Positions 25,578 to 34,423 of a DNA stretch of 64,000 bases are shown here, piece after piece (position 1 is the stretch's first letter; the number at the start of each line of letters is the position of its first letter). The notes below the pieces were generated by a model that was given only the letters and a program-made list of their open reading frames with translations, was not told where the DNA came from and ran no database searches. The translations under genes and the position numbers were made by a program. Source of the DNA: Hymenobacter lapidiphilus (lineage in GTDB: Bacteria > Bacteroidota > Bacteroidia > Cytophagales > Hymenobacteraceae). The DNA lies in NCBI RefSeq assembly GCF_003417065.2, contig NZ_QVLT01000009.1, forward strand, positions 80,772 to 144,771, given 5' to 3'.

Positions 25578-28500
25578 CTATTGCTTCACAATACGACGTA
25601 CATCGAGGCCGCCTTCGGTGCGGGCTTTCAGTACATACACGCCATTGGGCAGCTGGCTCAAATCGAGCGGCTGCTCCAGGCGGCCGGCGGGCACCGAAAG
25701 GGTGCGCACCAGCTGGCCCACGGCGTTGTACACGCTCAGCTCAACAGCTTTGCTGTAGCCACCCAATTTCACCGTCAGCAGGCCGTCGGTGGTAGGGTTG
25801 GGGTAGAGCTGCAGCGAAGAGCCGGCCAGCGGCTGGCTGCTCGACGTGATGACGAGCGGGGCCGAAGGCAGCGAGGTGCAGCCGGTCGCGTTGGTCGTCG
25901 TTACGGTGTAAGAGCCCAGCTGAGCCGCCGAGTTCACCACGTAGGTTGGGTTGGTAGCGCCGGCAATGGCAGTACCGTTCAGCAACCACTGGTTGCCGGT
26001 GGCCGCGCTGCTGGTGAGCGTGGTAACGGGGCCGTTGTACTGCACCGTAACCGTCGGCTGGGCCGGGCGAGCGTTGATGGTGACGCTGAACGTAGCCGTA
26101 ACCGCCGCACAGGCCCCCATAGCGGCAACAGTGTTGGTTACCACGTAGGTACCGGCCGTGCTGGTCGTCAGGTTGATAACGCCGGTAGCGCTGATAACCA
26201 GACCCGTCGTGCTGCTGAACGTGCCGGCCGAAGCGCCGGTAGCCAGCACCGGGCTAGGGTTGGTGGCGCCCACGCAGTAGCTGGCGCTGGCGTAGCTGAA
26301 GCCGGCGGTGGCCGGAGCAGTAATGGTTACGCTGAACGTGGCCGTAACCGTGGCGCAGCTACCCGAGGCGGCTATGGTGTTGGTTACCACATACGTGCCG
26401 GGCGTGCTCGTGCCGGGCGTGATGGCGCCGGCAGCGTCAATTGTCAGACCCGTGGTGCTGCTGAACGTGCCAGCTGAAGCGCCCGAAGCCAGAGTAGGCG
26501 TTACGGTGCCGGTAGCCGAGGTGCAGAAGCTGGTAGCCGCGTAGCTGAAGCCGGCGGTAGCCGGGGCCGTGATGGTTACGCTGAACGTGGCCGTGGCCGC
26601 TGCGCAGCCGCCGGAAGCCGCTACGGTATTCGTTACCACATACGTACCAGCGGTGCTGGTGCCGGGCGTAATAGCGCCGGTGGTAGCGTCAATGCTCAGG
26701 CCCGTGGTGCTGCTGAACGTGCCAGCCGTGGCGCCAGCCATCAGAACCGGGGTTACCGTGCCAGTGGCCGAAGTGCAGAGCGAAGCACTGGCGTAGCTGA
26801 AGCCAGCCGTAGCCGGAGCAGTAATGGTTACGCTAAACGTAGCCGTAACGGCGGCGCAGGCGCCGCTGGCGGCTACCGTGTTCGTTACCACATACGTACC
26901 AGCGGTGCTGGTGCCGGGCGTAATGGCGCCGGTGGTAGCGTCAATGCTCAGACCTGCGGTGCTTGAGAAGGTGCCGGCCGTAGCGCCCGTCGCCAGAGTA
27001 GGCATTACGGTGCCGGTGGTCGAGCTGCAGTAAGTGGCGCTGGCGTAGCTGAAGCCAGCCGTGGCCGGAGCAGTAATGGTTACGCTAAACGTAGCCGACG
27101 AGGGGCAGGGGCCGCCTACGCTGTAGGTTACCACGTAAGTGCCGGTCGTGCTGGCCGTCAGGTTGATGGCGCCGGTGGCGGCATCAATTGCCAGGCCCGT
27201 AGTGCTGCTGAACGTACCGCCGGCCGTACCCGTGATAGTGGGCGTAGGGTTGGTGCCGCTCTGGCAGAATGTGGCGGCGGCGTACGTGAACGTGGCCGTG
27301 GTGGCCGGGTTCACGGTTACCGTTACCGGAGCCGAGTACACCGTGCGGCCATCAGCCGTCGTGAGTACCGCCCGGAAGGTGGTCGTAACGGTCAGGTTGG
27401 TGAAGGTGTACGTCGAGCCGGTGTTGGTGCCGGCTACGGCTGCAAAGCCGCTGCCGGTGTTAGCCTCGTAACCCGTTACGGTGCCGGTATTGCCGGTCAG
27501 CGTGAGCGTGCCGGTGTTCGAGTCGGCGCACACAACGGCTACCGACGAGGCCAGTGTACCGCCCTCAGTGTTGGCCAGCGCGAAGAAATCGTTGCCAGGT
27601 GTGAGGTCCTGGGTCGAAACGATACCGGTAGTTGGAGTGGCAATGGCCGCGCCGCCAAGGCTGGCGTAGCTGCCGCTGGCCGTAGCCGCCTGGGCCACAA
27701 CGGCCGTGGCGGGGTCACCGAGCACGTCATCTGCGCCGTAGCTGAGCTGCACGCGTGCCGTGGCCGGCAGGGCGGCCGAGTTTTCGAGGCGCACGTAGCG
27801 CGTGGGGTTCAGGCCCGAAAGTCCGCCCGAAAGCATACCGCCCGTGGTAGCCTTTACAACCGTAGCCGTAAACAGCTGGTCGGTAGCAGTCGTAATACCA
27901 GTTACCACTACCGGCCGCCAGCCGGCAGCGTCGCCCACGGCAAAAACACGTCTTGCGGGCGTGGCACTGTTCACGATGATGCCCAACGGACCGTTCACGT
28001 AGCTCGTGGCCGACCCGGTTGGAATAACCGGTGCGAATGGTCCGATAATCACCCGGTTAGCTGCCGAAGTTGTTAGAACGCCATTGGTAAGAAGCAGGGA
28101 AGCATTGGAAACGCCTGGAATCAACAGGTTGCCCCCGGACAGGGTTACACCTGCCGGGTTGGCAATGTTTACCACATCTACCAAACGGTTGGCTGGAATC
28201 TCAAAGCCCGTAGTACGGTTAGTCGTTTCCGGTGCGTAAGTCAACTGCAGGGCCCCATTGCCAATGTTGAACGTAGGAGCTGAGGTGAAGGAACCGCTGG
28301 GGCCTGGATTGCTACCTACCCCTATCTGAATCACAAAGAAGATCGGTGATGCGTCTCCTACTGTCAGGTTGGTTGTGCCATTGAGGTTACCAGTGAACAT
28401 GTTCACGCGGTAAGCCACGACGGGTACGTTCAGCGTAACGCCGCCCCCATTGTTATCCACCGTCAGGGTGCGGAGGGGCGTGAATGTACCCGTACCAGTC

Positions 28501-29975
28501 AGGGTCTGCGGGGCACTGCCCGCAAAGTAGAGGTTGCTGTTAGTAGCCGAGGCCGTTAGGGTGCCGTTGTTGGTCAGGGAAGAGCCGTAAGCCAGTAACG
28601 TCTGACCATTGAGGTTCAGGCCGGCCTCACTGCTGATGAGGATTGAACCGAGTACATCTGCACGAGACTGCAACACTGCCGATTTTGGATTGGTCGTGTT
28701 GTCAATCGTCAGGTTAGGGAAAACACCCCGGATGCGGAAATCGAAGTTGGTCGCCGTTGCCGCCGTGCCCACATTCACCGTGCCGCCCGAGAAATTATAA
28801 GAACCCGCTACGTTGTAGTCGAGCGGTGTAGTTGCCGTGCTGCGCTGCACCAGGTTGATGGTGCCGCCCGACACAACGCTGCTACCGTTGATGCCGAAGG
28901 AAGGAGCACCACCCGCATTGCCCACATTGGCCACGTTGATAGTACCGCCGCTGAGCGTGAAAGTAGTGGCAAAGAAAACAGTGCTCGAAGTATAGGACGT
29001 AACTCGGCCGGCCGAAGTCAGCGTGCCGCCCTCAACCGTCAGGACCGAGCCAGTGCTCAGCAACAGCGAGTTGCCGGCCGCCGTGCCCACATTGTAGGTG
29101 CCAGCAGAGAGGCGAACCAGACCGTTGGTGGTAGCCGTACCGTTTTGGGCAACTACTGTGAAGTTCGGGTTGTTCAGCCAGAAACCTCCCGTAGCCGGAA
29201 TAGCATAAGATGCCGCGTTGCCAAATACCTTATTGCTGATGGTGGCCGAGCCCGAAATCTTCAGCGTGCCGGTCATGTCATCAGCGGGCGTGGCACCCGT
29301 AGTGCGCGTGAGCAGGAAACCGTCGTTGCTGCTTGCGCTGCCCTTCACCGACAGCGTCGGCAGGTTCATCTCCACCACATCGGCCTGCGCTGCTTTGGCT
29401 AGGGTAAGAGTCTGCAGGTCGGTCGTGCCGCTGCCGCCGAGCGTGGCATTGCCCGCCCCAACAAAGCGCAGGTCGGAACCGATAACGGGCGTGGCGCTCA
29501 AGTCGAGGGTGCCGTTGTTGGTTACGCTGCCGCCCACTGCCAGGCTGTAGCCTGTGGTGGCGGAGTTAAGCAGCGAGCCACCGGCTGCCACCGTGAGCGA
29601 GGCCGCACTGGCCGCCACGTCGAGCGTTACAGTAGCACCACCCACAATGGTTACGTCATCGGTTGCCGTTGGCACCGCGCCGCCGACCCAAGAGGCGGGG
29701 TCGCTCCAATTACCGCCCGTGGCGGTAGAGGAAACGGCGGCTAGCACGCCACGCCGGGTAGCGCGTGGCGTGGTGGGAGGCGTTGCTGGCTGGGGCGTAG
29801 CTGCGGCCAGCCGCGTGGCGCGGGTAGCCAACTCAACTGTTTTCAGCAGCGGCCGCTGCTGGGCCGTGGTAGTCAGGGCCGGTAGCAGGCCCAGCGTCAG
29901 TAGCAGCGCCGGCCGCCAGCCCGTCAGGAGCCGGCTGGTTGTGGTCGCCACCGTGGTAAGTAAGGTTTCTGTCAT
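25578..29975 (-). CDS. T9SS type A sorting domain-containing surface protein with tandem modules
   Basis: Large secreted protein, 1465 aa. Signal peptide about residues 1-40 (RPALLLTLGLLPALTTTAQQ). Residues about 80-770 form a Gly/Thr/Asn-rich beta-helix-like region (repeated units such as NNGTLDLSA). Residues about 880-1380 hold Ig/PKD-like modules, including a run of nearly identical 82-84 residue units (TATFSVTITAPATAGFSYAS, ... AGTFSS). The last 80 residues are a T9SS type A sorting domain (LQLYPNPTTDGLLTV, ... LPNGVYVLKA). Probably an adhesin or surface-layer component. The ATG at 29975 gives the best signal peptide; the frame continues upstream. Confidence 0.93.
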   Translation of the reverse strand: MTETLLTTVATTTSRLLTGWRPALLLTLGLLPALTTTAQQRPLLKTVELATRATRLAAATPQPATPPTTPRATRRGVLAAVSSTATGGNWSDPASWVGGAVPTATDDVTIVGGATVTLDVAASAASLTVAAGGSLLNSATTGYSLAVGGSVTNNGTLDLSATPVIGSDLRFVGAGNATLGGSGTTDLQTLTLAKAAQADVVEMNLPTLSVKGSASSNDGFLLTRTTGATPADDMTGTLKISGSATISNKVFGNAASYAIPATGGFWLNNPNFTVVAQNGTATTNGLVRLSAGTYNVGTAAGNSLLLSTGSVLTVEGGTLTSAGRVTSYTSSTVFFATTFTLSGGTINVANVGNAGGAPSFGINGSSVVSGGTINLVQRSTATTPLDYNVAGSYNFSGGTVNVGTAATATNFDFRIRGVFPNLTIDNTTNPKSAVLQSRADVLGSILISSEAGLNLNGQTLLAYGSSLTNNGTLTASATNSNLYFAGSAPQTLTGTGTFTPLRTLTVDNNGGGVTLNVPVVAYRVNMFTGNLNGTTNLTVGDASPIFFVIQIGVGSNPGPSGSFTSAPTFNIGNGALQLTYAPETTNRTTGFEIPANRLVDVVNIANPAGVTLSGGNLLIPGVSNASLLLTNGVLTTSAANRVIIGPFAPVIPTGSATSYVNGPLGIIVNSATPARRVFAVGDAAGWRPVVVTGITTATDQLFTATVVKATTGGMLSGGLSGLNPTRYVRLENSAALPATARVQLSYGADDVLGDPATAVVAQAATASGSYASLGGAAIATPTTGIVSTQDLTPGNDFFALANTEGGTLASSVAVVCADSNTGTLTLTGNTGTVTGYEANTGSGFAAVAGTNTGSTYTFTNLTVTTTFRAVLTTADGRTVYSAPVTVTVNPATTATFTYAAATFCQSGTNPTPTITGTAGGTFSSTTGLAIDAATGAINLTASTTGTYVVTYSVGGPCPSSATFSVTITAPATAGFSYASATYCSSTTGTVMPTLATGATAGTFSSTAGLSIDATTGAITPGTSTAGTYVVTNTVAASGACAAVTATFSVTITAPATAGFSYASASLCTSATGTVTPVLMAGATAGTFSSTTGLSIDATTGAITPGTSTAGTYVVTNTVAASGGCAAATATFSVTITAPATAGFSYAATSFCTSATGTVTPTLASGASAGTFSSTTGLTIDAAGAITPGTSTPGTYVVTNTIAASGSCATVTATFSVTITAPATAGFSYASASYCVGATNPSPVLATGASAGTFSSTTGLVISATGVINLTTSTAGTYVVTNTVAAMGACAAVTATFSVTINARPAQPTVTVQYNGPVTTLTSSAATGNQWLLNGTAIAGATNPTYVVNSAAQLGSYTVTTTNATGCTSLPSAPLVITSSSQPLAGSSLQLYPNPTTDGLLTVKLGGYSKAVELSVYNAVGQLVRTLSVPAGRLEQPLDLSQLPNGVYVLKARTEGGLDVRRIVKQ
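26085..27090 (-). repeat. In-frame tandem repeat inside the T9SS protein gene
   Basis: A unit that begins (plus strand) with GGTTACGCTGAACGT-like sequence recurs at about 26085, 26331, 26580, 26832 and 27084, that is every 246, 249, 252 and 252 bp. All spacings are multiples of three. DNA identity is high, so expansion or contraction by recombination is plausible. Confidence 0.88.
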
Positions 29976-30534
29976 GTGGATAAATAAGAAAGTGGAAAAG
30001 AAAAACAGCCGGCGGCCAACTGGCAGCCGGTAAGCTATGGCCGACCCACGCAGCGCCGCCCGGCAGATGACGGGCATCTGTGGTGGAGCCGTTTGTGGCC
30101 AGGTTGATTTGTGGGGAGAGACGGAGTAGTGGGTAGCTATTGAATTACACCGAGTTAACTAGGCATAAGTTGTATTAATAGTAGCGTAAGATTGCCCAAT
30201 ATCCGGATTATAATGTGTTCGACAAGCGTAGATTCTGGATTGATCAGGTATTTTTTTTGACCCTACTGAAATTACTCCGGTCAGCTTCGTCGCCAAACTA
30301 TTGAAACCAGCTGTAAAGGCCAGTTAACCGCTGTAACCCGTTGTCCTGCCGGCGCCCGTTGCTGCCGGCCACGTGGGCGTTATGCCGCGTTACCGCCCCG
30401 GTCGGTACCCCAATCACCCCCAACCGAAGGGGCCGCCAGCCATGGCGCGGAAGAGATGCGCCGTGGCTGGTCCTGCGCACAGCACAGCTACTCTGATACA
30501 CCAGCCATAATAGAACATTTAGAAGGCCCGGGCT
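29976..30534. other. Intergenic region without a gene
   Basis: About 560 bp between two divergent genes, more AT-rich than its surroundings around 30120-30270. It should hold both promoters, but no clear TAnnTTTG was found. A hairpin CCAGCCATGGCGC / GCGCCGTGGCTGG lies at 30436-30470, about 65 bp before the plus-strand gene. A short minus-strand frame at 30298-30501 looks non-coding. Confidence 0.6.
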
Positions 30535-31095
30535 ATGAGGATAAGTCCTATATTGCGCCGGTTTTTTACTATCCTTCTTAACTCTGCGCTGTTTCGCTTA
30601 CTCAGTTTAGGACTCCTGCTAAGTCTCGGTTGCCTGACTGCCACGGCCCAGGATTTCCACAGCCCAGACGATGCGAATTTCAAACAGAAGCTGCGCAGTC
30701 GGTATCTGCACAACGATACGGCCCAGGCCATCATCAACCTCTTCTACGGCAAGCGGCAGGCCGGCGGGGCCAGCTGGATCCTCAGTAGTGCGCTGGCCGC
30801 CACCCGGATTGCCACTGCCAGCGGGCACACGCTGGGCCGCGGCCCCTACGCCGTGCAGCAGGAAGGCCCGGGCCCGGGCCCGGGCCTGGGCGGGGCGTTG
30901 CTGGCCGCGGCCCCATTCGTGGGTTACGGGGCTACCAAGCTGGCCGTGTTCAGCAACCGCAAGCTCGAACAGGTATTGGCCGGCTACGCGGCCGGCCAAT
31001 ACCTGCCGGCCCCGCTGCGCCGCAAGCTGAAACACCGCTTTTTCAACCAATCCATTATGCCCTACGTGCCCGTTCAGGCCGTTCCAACCCGCTAA
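30535..31095 (+). CDS. Hypothetical exported protein, module family member 1
   Basis: 186-residue exported protein of unknown function; a signal peptide ends near residue 39 (CLTATAQ). After it comes NDTAQAIINLFYGKRQAGGASW, then two hydrophobic segments separated by a Gly/Pro stretch (GPGPGPGLGG), then GYAAGQYLPAPLRRKLKHRF. This pattern (DTxxAIxxLFxxKR, two hydrophobic stretches, YxxGQxLPxxxRxxL) recurs in the next gene and twice in the gene at 32896. It is followed by its paralogue after 3 bp. Confidence 0.75.
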   Translation: MRISPILRRFFTILLNSALFRLLSLGLLLSLGCLTATAQDFHSPDDANFKQKLRSRYLHNDTAQAIINLFYGKRQAGGASWILSSALAATRIATASGHTLGRGPYAVQQEGPGPGPGLGGALLAAAPFVGYGATKLAVFSNRKLEQVLAGYAAGQYLPAPLRRKLKHRFFNQSIMPYVPVQAVPTR

Positions 31096-31098
31096 ATC

Positions 31099-31674
31099 AT
31101 GCGTTTTTTTCTGTTGCTGCTGGTACTGGCGGGCTGGAGCCACTTTAGCTCCGCCCAAAGTATTCCTGCCCGAAACATGCCCGCCCCCGAGCCGGCTCCG
31201 GCCGCGTTGGCTGCCGCCGCCCCCGACTCGGGCGCCGTGCTGGTTTTCAACGGCTGGTATTTGCCCCGCTACGCGCTCCGCGCCGGTGTGGCCGATTCTA
31301 CCGGGGCGCTACTGAGCCTGTTTCGGAAGCGCCGTTATGCCGGCTGGCTCTACGCTGTGCCATTGATTGCGGGCCTGTCGCTCGCCCTTCCACTTTCCTC
31401 AACCGACCGCTACGGCCAGACCAACGTGGCGGACGAGGCCATTTCGCCGCCGCTGGGCATTGCTGTTCTGGCCGGTACGGTAGCCGGCTTCATTGCCCAC
31501 GCCACCAAGTTCAACAAAGGCCATTTGCTTTCTGTCGATAGGGCGTATGCCGCCGGCCAGCCTATTCCGGCCAAGTATCGCAGCCAGCTAAATAACAGCC
31601 ATTTTGCCGAAGCAGCCTACATCCGCGAGGCCCTGCGCCAGCAGATGGAGCGCGAGCAACTTGTGCGCCCGTAA
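31099..31674 (+). CDS. Hypothetical exported protein, module family member 2
   Basis: 191 residues, unknown function. Signal peptide 1-20 (FFLLLLVLAGW, SSAQ). Pro/Ala-rich linker, then the module: ADSTGALLSLFRKRRYAGWL, two hydrophobic segments, and YAAGQPIPAKYRSQLNNSHF. Starts 3 bp after the previous gene's stop, so they form an operon. The two proteins are only distantly similar apart from the module positions. Confidence 0.75.
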   Translation: MRFFLLLLVLAGWSHFSSAQSIPARNMPAPEPAPAALAAAAPDSGAVLVFNGWYLPRYALRAGVADSTGALLSLFRKRRYAGWLYAVPLIAGLSLALPLSSTDRYGQTNVADEAISPPLGIAVLAGTVAGFIAHATKFNKGHLLSVDRAYAAGQPIPAKYRSQLNNSHFAEAAYIREALRQQMEREQLVRP

Positions 31675-31789
31675 GCGCCGGAGTTGACGGTTGCTTTGGC
31701 CACCAGCGGCGTTTTGTATAACTAATAGATTACTTTGGAGTTGCTAACCCACTGGCCTTCGCCATCCGGCAGCACGTAAGGCAACTCCT

Positions 31790-32140
31790 ATGGACACTTT
31801 AGTTATCCTCGCGCAGCTCATTATTGCGGCCTCCATCGTTATCGTGTGGGTGTTCCGCTTCGATAATATCGTGCTCGAGTTCAAGCAATACGGCTTGCCC
31901 GATTTGGTGCGCAACATGGTTGGCGCCGCTAAAATTGCCCTGGCTACGCTGCTGGTTGCGGGCATCTGGTACCCACAACTGGTGCTGGTGCCGGCCCTGC
32001 TGATGGCCCTGCTGATGGTGGGCGCGCAGCTGGCCCACATCAAAGTGCGCAACCCATTCATCAAGTACGTGCCCTCGTTTCTGCTGCTGCTATTGTCGCT
32101 TTTCGTAGCCGCCGCGCATGCCGGTCTGATTGGCGCATGA
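31790..32140 (+). CDS. DoxX family membrane protein
   Basis: 116-residue four-helix membrane protein of the DoxX superfamily: DNIVLEFKQYGLPDLVRNMV then GAAKIALATLLVAGI, the usual pattern of a helix, an amphipathic loop and GxxK/E helix. Role unknown; related proteins are sometimes linked to thiol stress or quinone metabolism. Its stop overlaps the next DoxX gene (ATGA). A TACTTTG box lies at 31731, about 55 bp upstream. Confidence 0.82.
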   Translation: MDTLVILAQLIIAASIVIVWVFRFDNIVLEFKQYGLPDLVRNMVGAAKIALATLLVAGIWYPQLVLVPALLMALLMVGAQLAHIKVRNPFIKYVPSFLLLLLSLFVAAAHAGLIGA

Positions 32141-32487
32141 GCAAATTCACGGTTCTGCTCATCTGGCTCTCCAGCTTATCCTTCCTGGGCTACGGAATAG
32201 GCTACTTCATTTCCCCGAAGCTTCAGGAAGAATTCAAACGCTTCGGTCTGGCCAAGTTCGGCCCGCTGACGGGGGCGCTGGAAATACTGGGGGCCGTTGG
32301 GCTTCTGGTAGGCCTTTGGGTGCCGCTGATTCTGCTGCTGGCCTCCGGGGGCCTGACGCTGCTGATGCTGCTGGGCTTTGGGGTTCGGCTGAAGATAAAG
32401 GACGGCTTCTGGGCCTCGCTGCCGTCGTTCCTGTTTATGCTGCTGAATGCCTACATCTTCTACGAGGTGCTACAGGTATACCTGTAG
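32137..32487 (+). CDS. DoxX family membrane protein, second copy
   Basis: 116 residues, four helices, same fold as the preceding gene: ISPKLQEEFKRFGLAKFGPL then TGALEILGAVGLLVGLW. The start overlaps the upstream stop (ATGA), so the pair is translationally coupled and may form a hetero-oligomer (inference). Confidence 0.82.
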   Translation: MSKFTVLLIWLSSLSFLGYGIGYFISPKLQEEFKRFGLAKFGPLTGALEILGAVGLLVGLWVPLILLLASGGLTLLMLLGFGVRLKIKDGFWASLPSFLFMLLNAYIFYEVLQVYL

Positions 32488-32666
32488 GCCCCGTTAGCAG
32501 CAGCCGCTTAAGTCCCGGCAAAGCGCTGCTTCATTGCCACGCCAAGCGCTGTGCTTTGGGCCTTGGCTACTACCAACTGTTACACCCGGTTTATCCGCTC
32601 AGCCGCGCCCGTTGTAGCGCATACCGAGTGTATGGAAGTAATATATAAGCGTTCAGGCTAAAAAAA

Positions 32667-32695
32667 CGCCCCACCGGCACAATGCCAGCGGGGCG
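32667..32695. terminator. Hairpin terminator of the GCCCCnCCGGCA type
   Basis: CGCCCCACCGGCA / TGCCAGCGGGGCG with a CAA loop, preceded by seven A residues (a U-run for minus-strand transcripts). Same design as the hairpins at 33871 and 34742. Confidence 0.75.
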
Positions 32696-32728
32696 TATGG
32701 CAAACCGCGGCGAAATAGCCTGGTAGCG

Positions 32729-32803
32729 TTACAGCACCAGGGCGCCGGCATCGTTGTGGCGCGTAATGGCGGTCGGGCTCACCGGGCCAACGGCGAAGCC
32801 GCG
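32729..32803 (-). pseudogene. Possible C-terminal remnant of a lost gene
   Basis: On the minus strand a frame reads RGFAVGPVSPTAITRHNDAG then ALVL and a TAA at 32729, right before the terminator at 32667-32695. It looks like the end of a real protein but has no start and no upstream coding sequence. Parent protein not identified. Confidence 0.35.
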
Positions 32804-32895
32804 TTCTGGTAATTAGGGTACAAGTGAGTAACCCAAAAATCTTGCTTCTAGCGGAACAGGTATCTTCGCCCGCCTCCCATACTACTTCGCTTTCT

Positions 32896-33869
32896 ATGCT
32901 TAAAACCCAATTCAATTTTGCATGCTTTTTCAGCCTGACGCTGCTGCTACTCCTTGGCACCAACGCGGCAGCGCAAGACTACCCCTCACCTGCTACGCGC
33001 ATACCCTACGTATCCCTGGATTCGCCGGCCAGTTTCACCCGGGCGGATACTGCCCGTGCCATCCGCCGATTATTTAAGAGCCGGCGTGGAGGCGGCGCTG
33101 GGTGGCTGGGGCTGGGTGCGGCCAGCGTATTAGCCTCGACCTTGCCGGCCCAGCAGTCTACCAGCGCTGGCGTGTGGACGCCTGGTGTAGTGGCGGGCTC
33201 GGTTTTTACGCTTATCGGGTTGAACAAACGCATTCAATTCCGGCCCGAAAACGAGCGGCAGATACTGCGTGAGCTGGCAGTTACCGGCCGGCTCGCGCCG
33301 AATGTATCGCGCCGTCTGCGGGGTAGCTTCAAAGTTACCAAAGGGGCTGCTTCCGACTATAACCCATTGCTGGCAGAAGGTATAGCACCCGAAAGCATGC
33401 CTGCCCTTGTTAGTCCCGTCCAGGCGCAGGCAGTAGCCCCCAGTAGCTCAACGCTTCCTCTTGACACCACTCAGATTCCGGCTGCAATTCCCCAACAATT
33501 GGGCGCTGCCCGTAGTCCTGCGCAGGTGCAAGAAATGGCTTATTCCGATACGCTACGGGCAGTTTCCCGGCTGTTTGAGCGCCGCCGTCGGGGCGGCGGA
33601 GTGTGGGCCGGGGGCGGATTGAGTAGCGCCCTGGTACTAGCCATCAACCTAGTCAGCCCTAACGCAGACGCGGCTCAGTAAGCGCCGGCGGCTTAGCGAT
33701 ACTAGTGGGAACGTTCGTTGCTGCTCCGGTTGCCATCGGCATTGCGAATTTTAGCGCCTACAACACCCAGCGTCAGGAAGAGGTAGAACGGAACTACCGC
33801 GCTGGCCAGCCGTTGCCAAAGAAAATCCGGGATAGACTAAAAAAGAAGGACTTACAACCATACGATTGA
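32896..33869 (+). pseudogene. Exported protein with two copies of the unnamed module, frameshifted
   Basis: Signal peptide 1-25 (SLTLLLLLGTNAAAQ). First module: ADTARAIRRLFKSRRGGGAG then two hydrophobic stretches and LRELAVTGRLAPNVSRRLRG. Pro/Ser/Ala-rich linker. Second module begins YSDTLRAVSRLFERRRRGGG, but the frame stops at 33681. The next frame continues with SAGGLAILVGTFVAAPVAIG, and YRAGQPLPKKIRDRLKKKDL to a stop at 33869. One missing base near 33678 (CAG/GTA) would restore a protein of about 324 aa. The stop lies 2 bp before a terminator copied from clpB. Confidence 0.78.
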
Positions 33870-33870
33870 A

Positions 33871-33909
33871 CAGGAAGCCCCGCCGGCACAACGCCGACGG
33901 GGCTTCCTG
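33871..33909. terminator. Hairpin terminator, duplicate of the clpB terminator
   Basis: CAGGAAGCCCCGCCGGC, loop ACAAC, GCCGACGGGGCTTCCTG. The inner part is nearly identical to the clpB terminator at 34742-34769. Confidence 0.8.
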
Positions 33910-33914
33910 TTTCC

Positions 33915-34055
33915 AATTCCACTACGGCGTCTTTGCTCACCTGGCCGCTGGAGCACGCGCTGAGCGGGCGGGCGCCGAACTGCGGATAGAACCCGGCTTC
34001 GCCCAGGTAATCGAGCACCTCGGTGGTGGCTTCGAGGCGCTGCTGAATGTGCTTG
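33915..34055 (-). pseudogene. Decayed duplicate of the clpB 3' end
   Basis: The minus strand translates to FKHIQQRLEATTEVLDYLGE, AGFYPQFGARPL, then SGQVSKDAVVE, matching the ClpB C-terminus (FKQIQQRLEEAGIRLEATTE, VLDYLGEAGFDPQFGARPLK, SGQVSKDAVVE). Two internal stretches are deleted, one of 8 residues between two RLE sequences and one of about 14 before SGQVSK. It has no function as a gene. With the adjacent terminator it forms a direct repeat of the region 34742-35063. Confidence 0.85.
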
Positions 34056-34066
34056 AATGAGATGTT

Positions 34067-34423
34067 TTAGGGCGCGTTGTTCAAACCATCTAGCATTTGA
34101 GCCACCGTTTCTGCCAACGGGTCAATCAGCTCTTGCAGCACTATCCAAACAAACTCAAAATCTGTATCGAAATAATGGTGCGTCAGCTTATCGCGCATTC
34201 TGGCAATGTTGCGCCATTGAATCTGTGGGTAGGCTTCGCGCCATTCAACCGGCAGATTCTTGGTGGCCTCGCCGATAATTTCGATGCTTTTTACCACGGC
34301 GCGGCGCATTACCTCATCCGTTACCAAGTCAGCTACATCCAGCAACTTGCTCCGGCAAGCTTGCAGAAAGCGAATCTCGTCCCGGATGTGCAGTAGCCGG
34401 TTAAGCGGCAGCGGAGATGACAT
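34067..34423 (-). CDS. hepT: HepT-like HEPN RNase toxin (DUF86)
   Basis: 118-residue all-helical HEPN protein. The catalytic RxxxxHxY motif is intact in RDKLTHHYF near residue 78. In the HepT/MntA system the HEPN partner is an RNase toxin and the nucleotidyltransferase neutralises it by AMPylating a tyrosine next to the motif; that Tyr is present here. The start lies inside the 3' end of mntA (23-bp overlap), so the two are coupled. Confidence 0.92.
   Translation of the reverse strand: MSSPLPLNRLLHIRDEIRFLQACRSKLLDVADLVTDEVMRRAVVKSIEIIGEATKNLPVEWREAYPQIQWRNIARMRDKLTHHYFDTDFEFVWIVLQELIDPLAETVAQMLDGLNNAP

Larger units (their letters stand above)
32488..32895. other. Intergenic region with terminator and possible gene remnant
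   Basis: About 400 bp without an intact gene. It holds a terminator (32667-32695), a possible 3' gene remnant (32729-32803, minus strand) and, at 32861-32868, TATCTTCG about 28 bp before the next plus-strand ATG, with a TTG 16 bp upstream of it as a possible -33 box. Confidence 0.5.

Noticed and set aside
26085..27335. Regular repeats considered as a CRISPR array
   Set aside because: Units are about 250 bp, in frame, and code for protein modules; there are no unique spacers and no cas genes.
30298..30501. Minus-strand frame of 67 codons in the 30-kb gap
   Set aside because: Arg/Gly-rich, no motif, no promoter; overlaps a hairpin and looks like chance.
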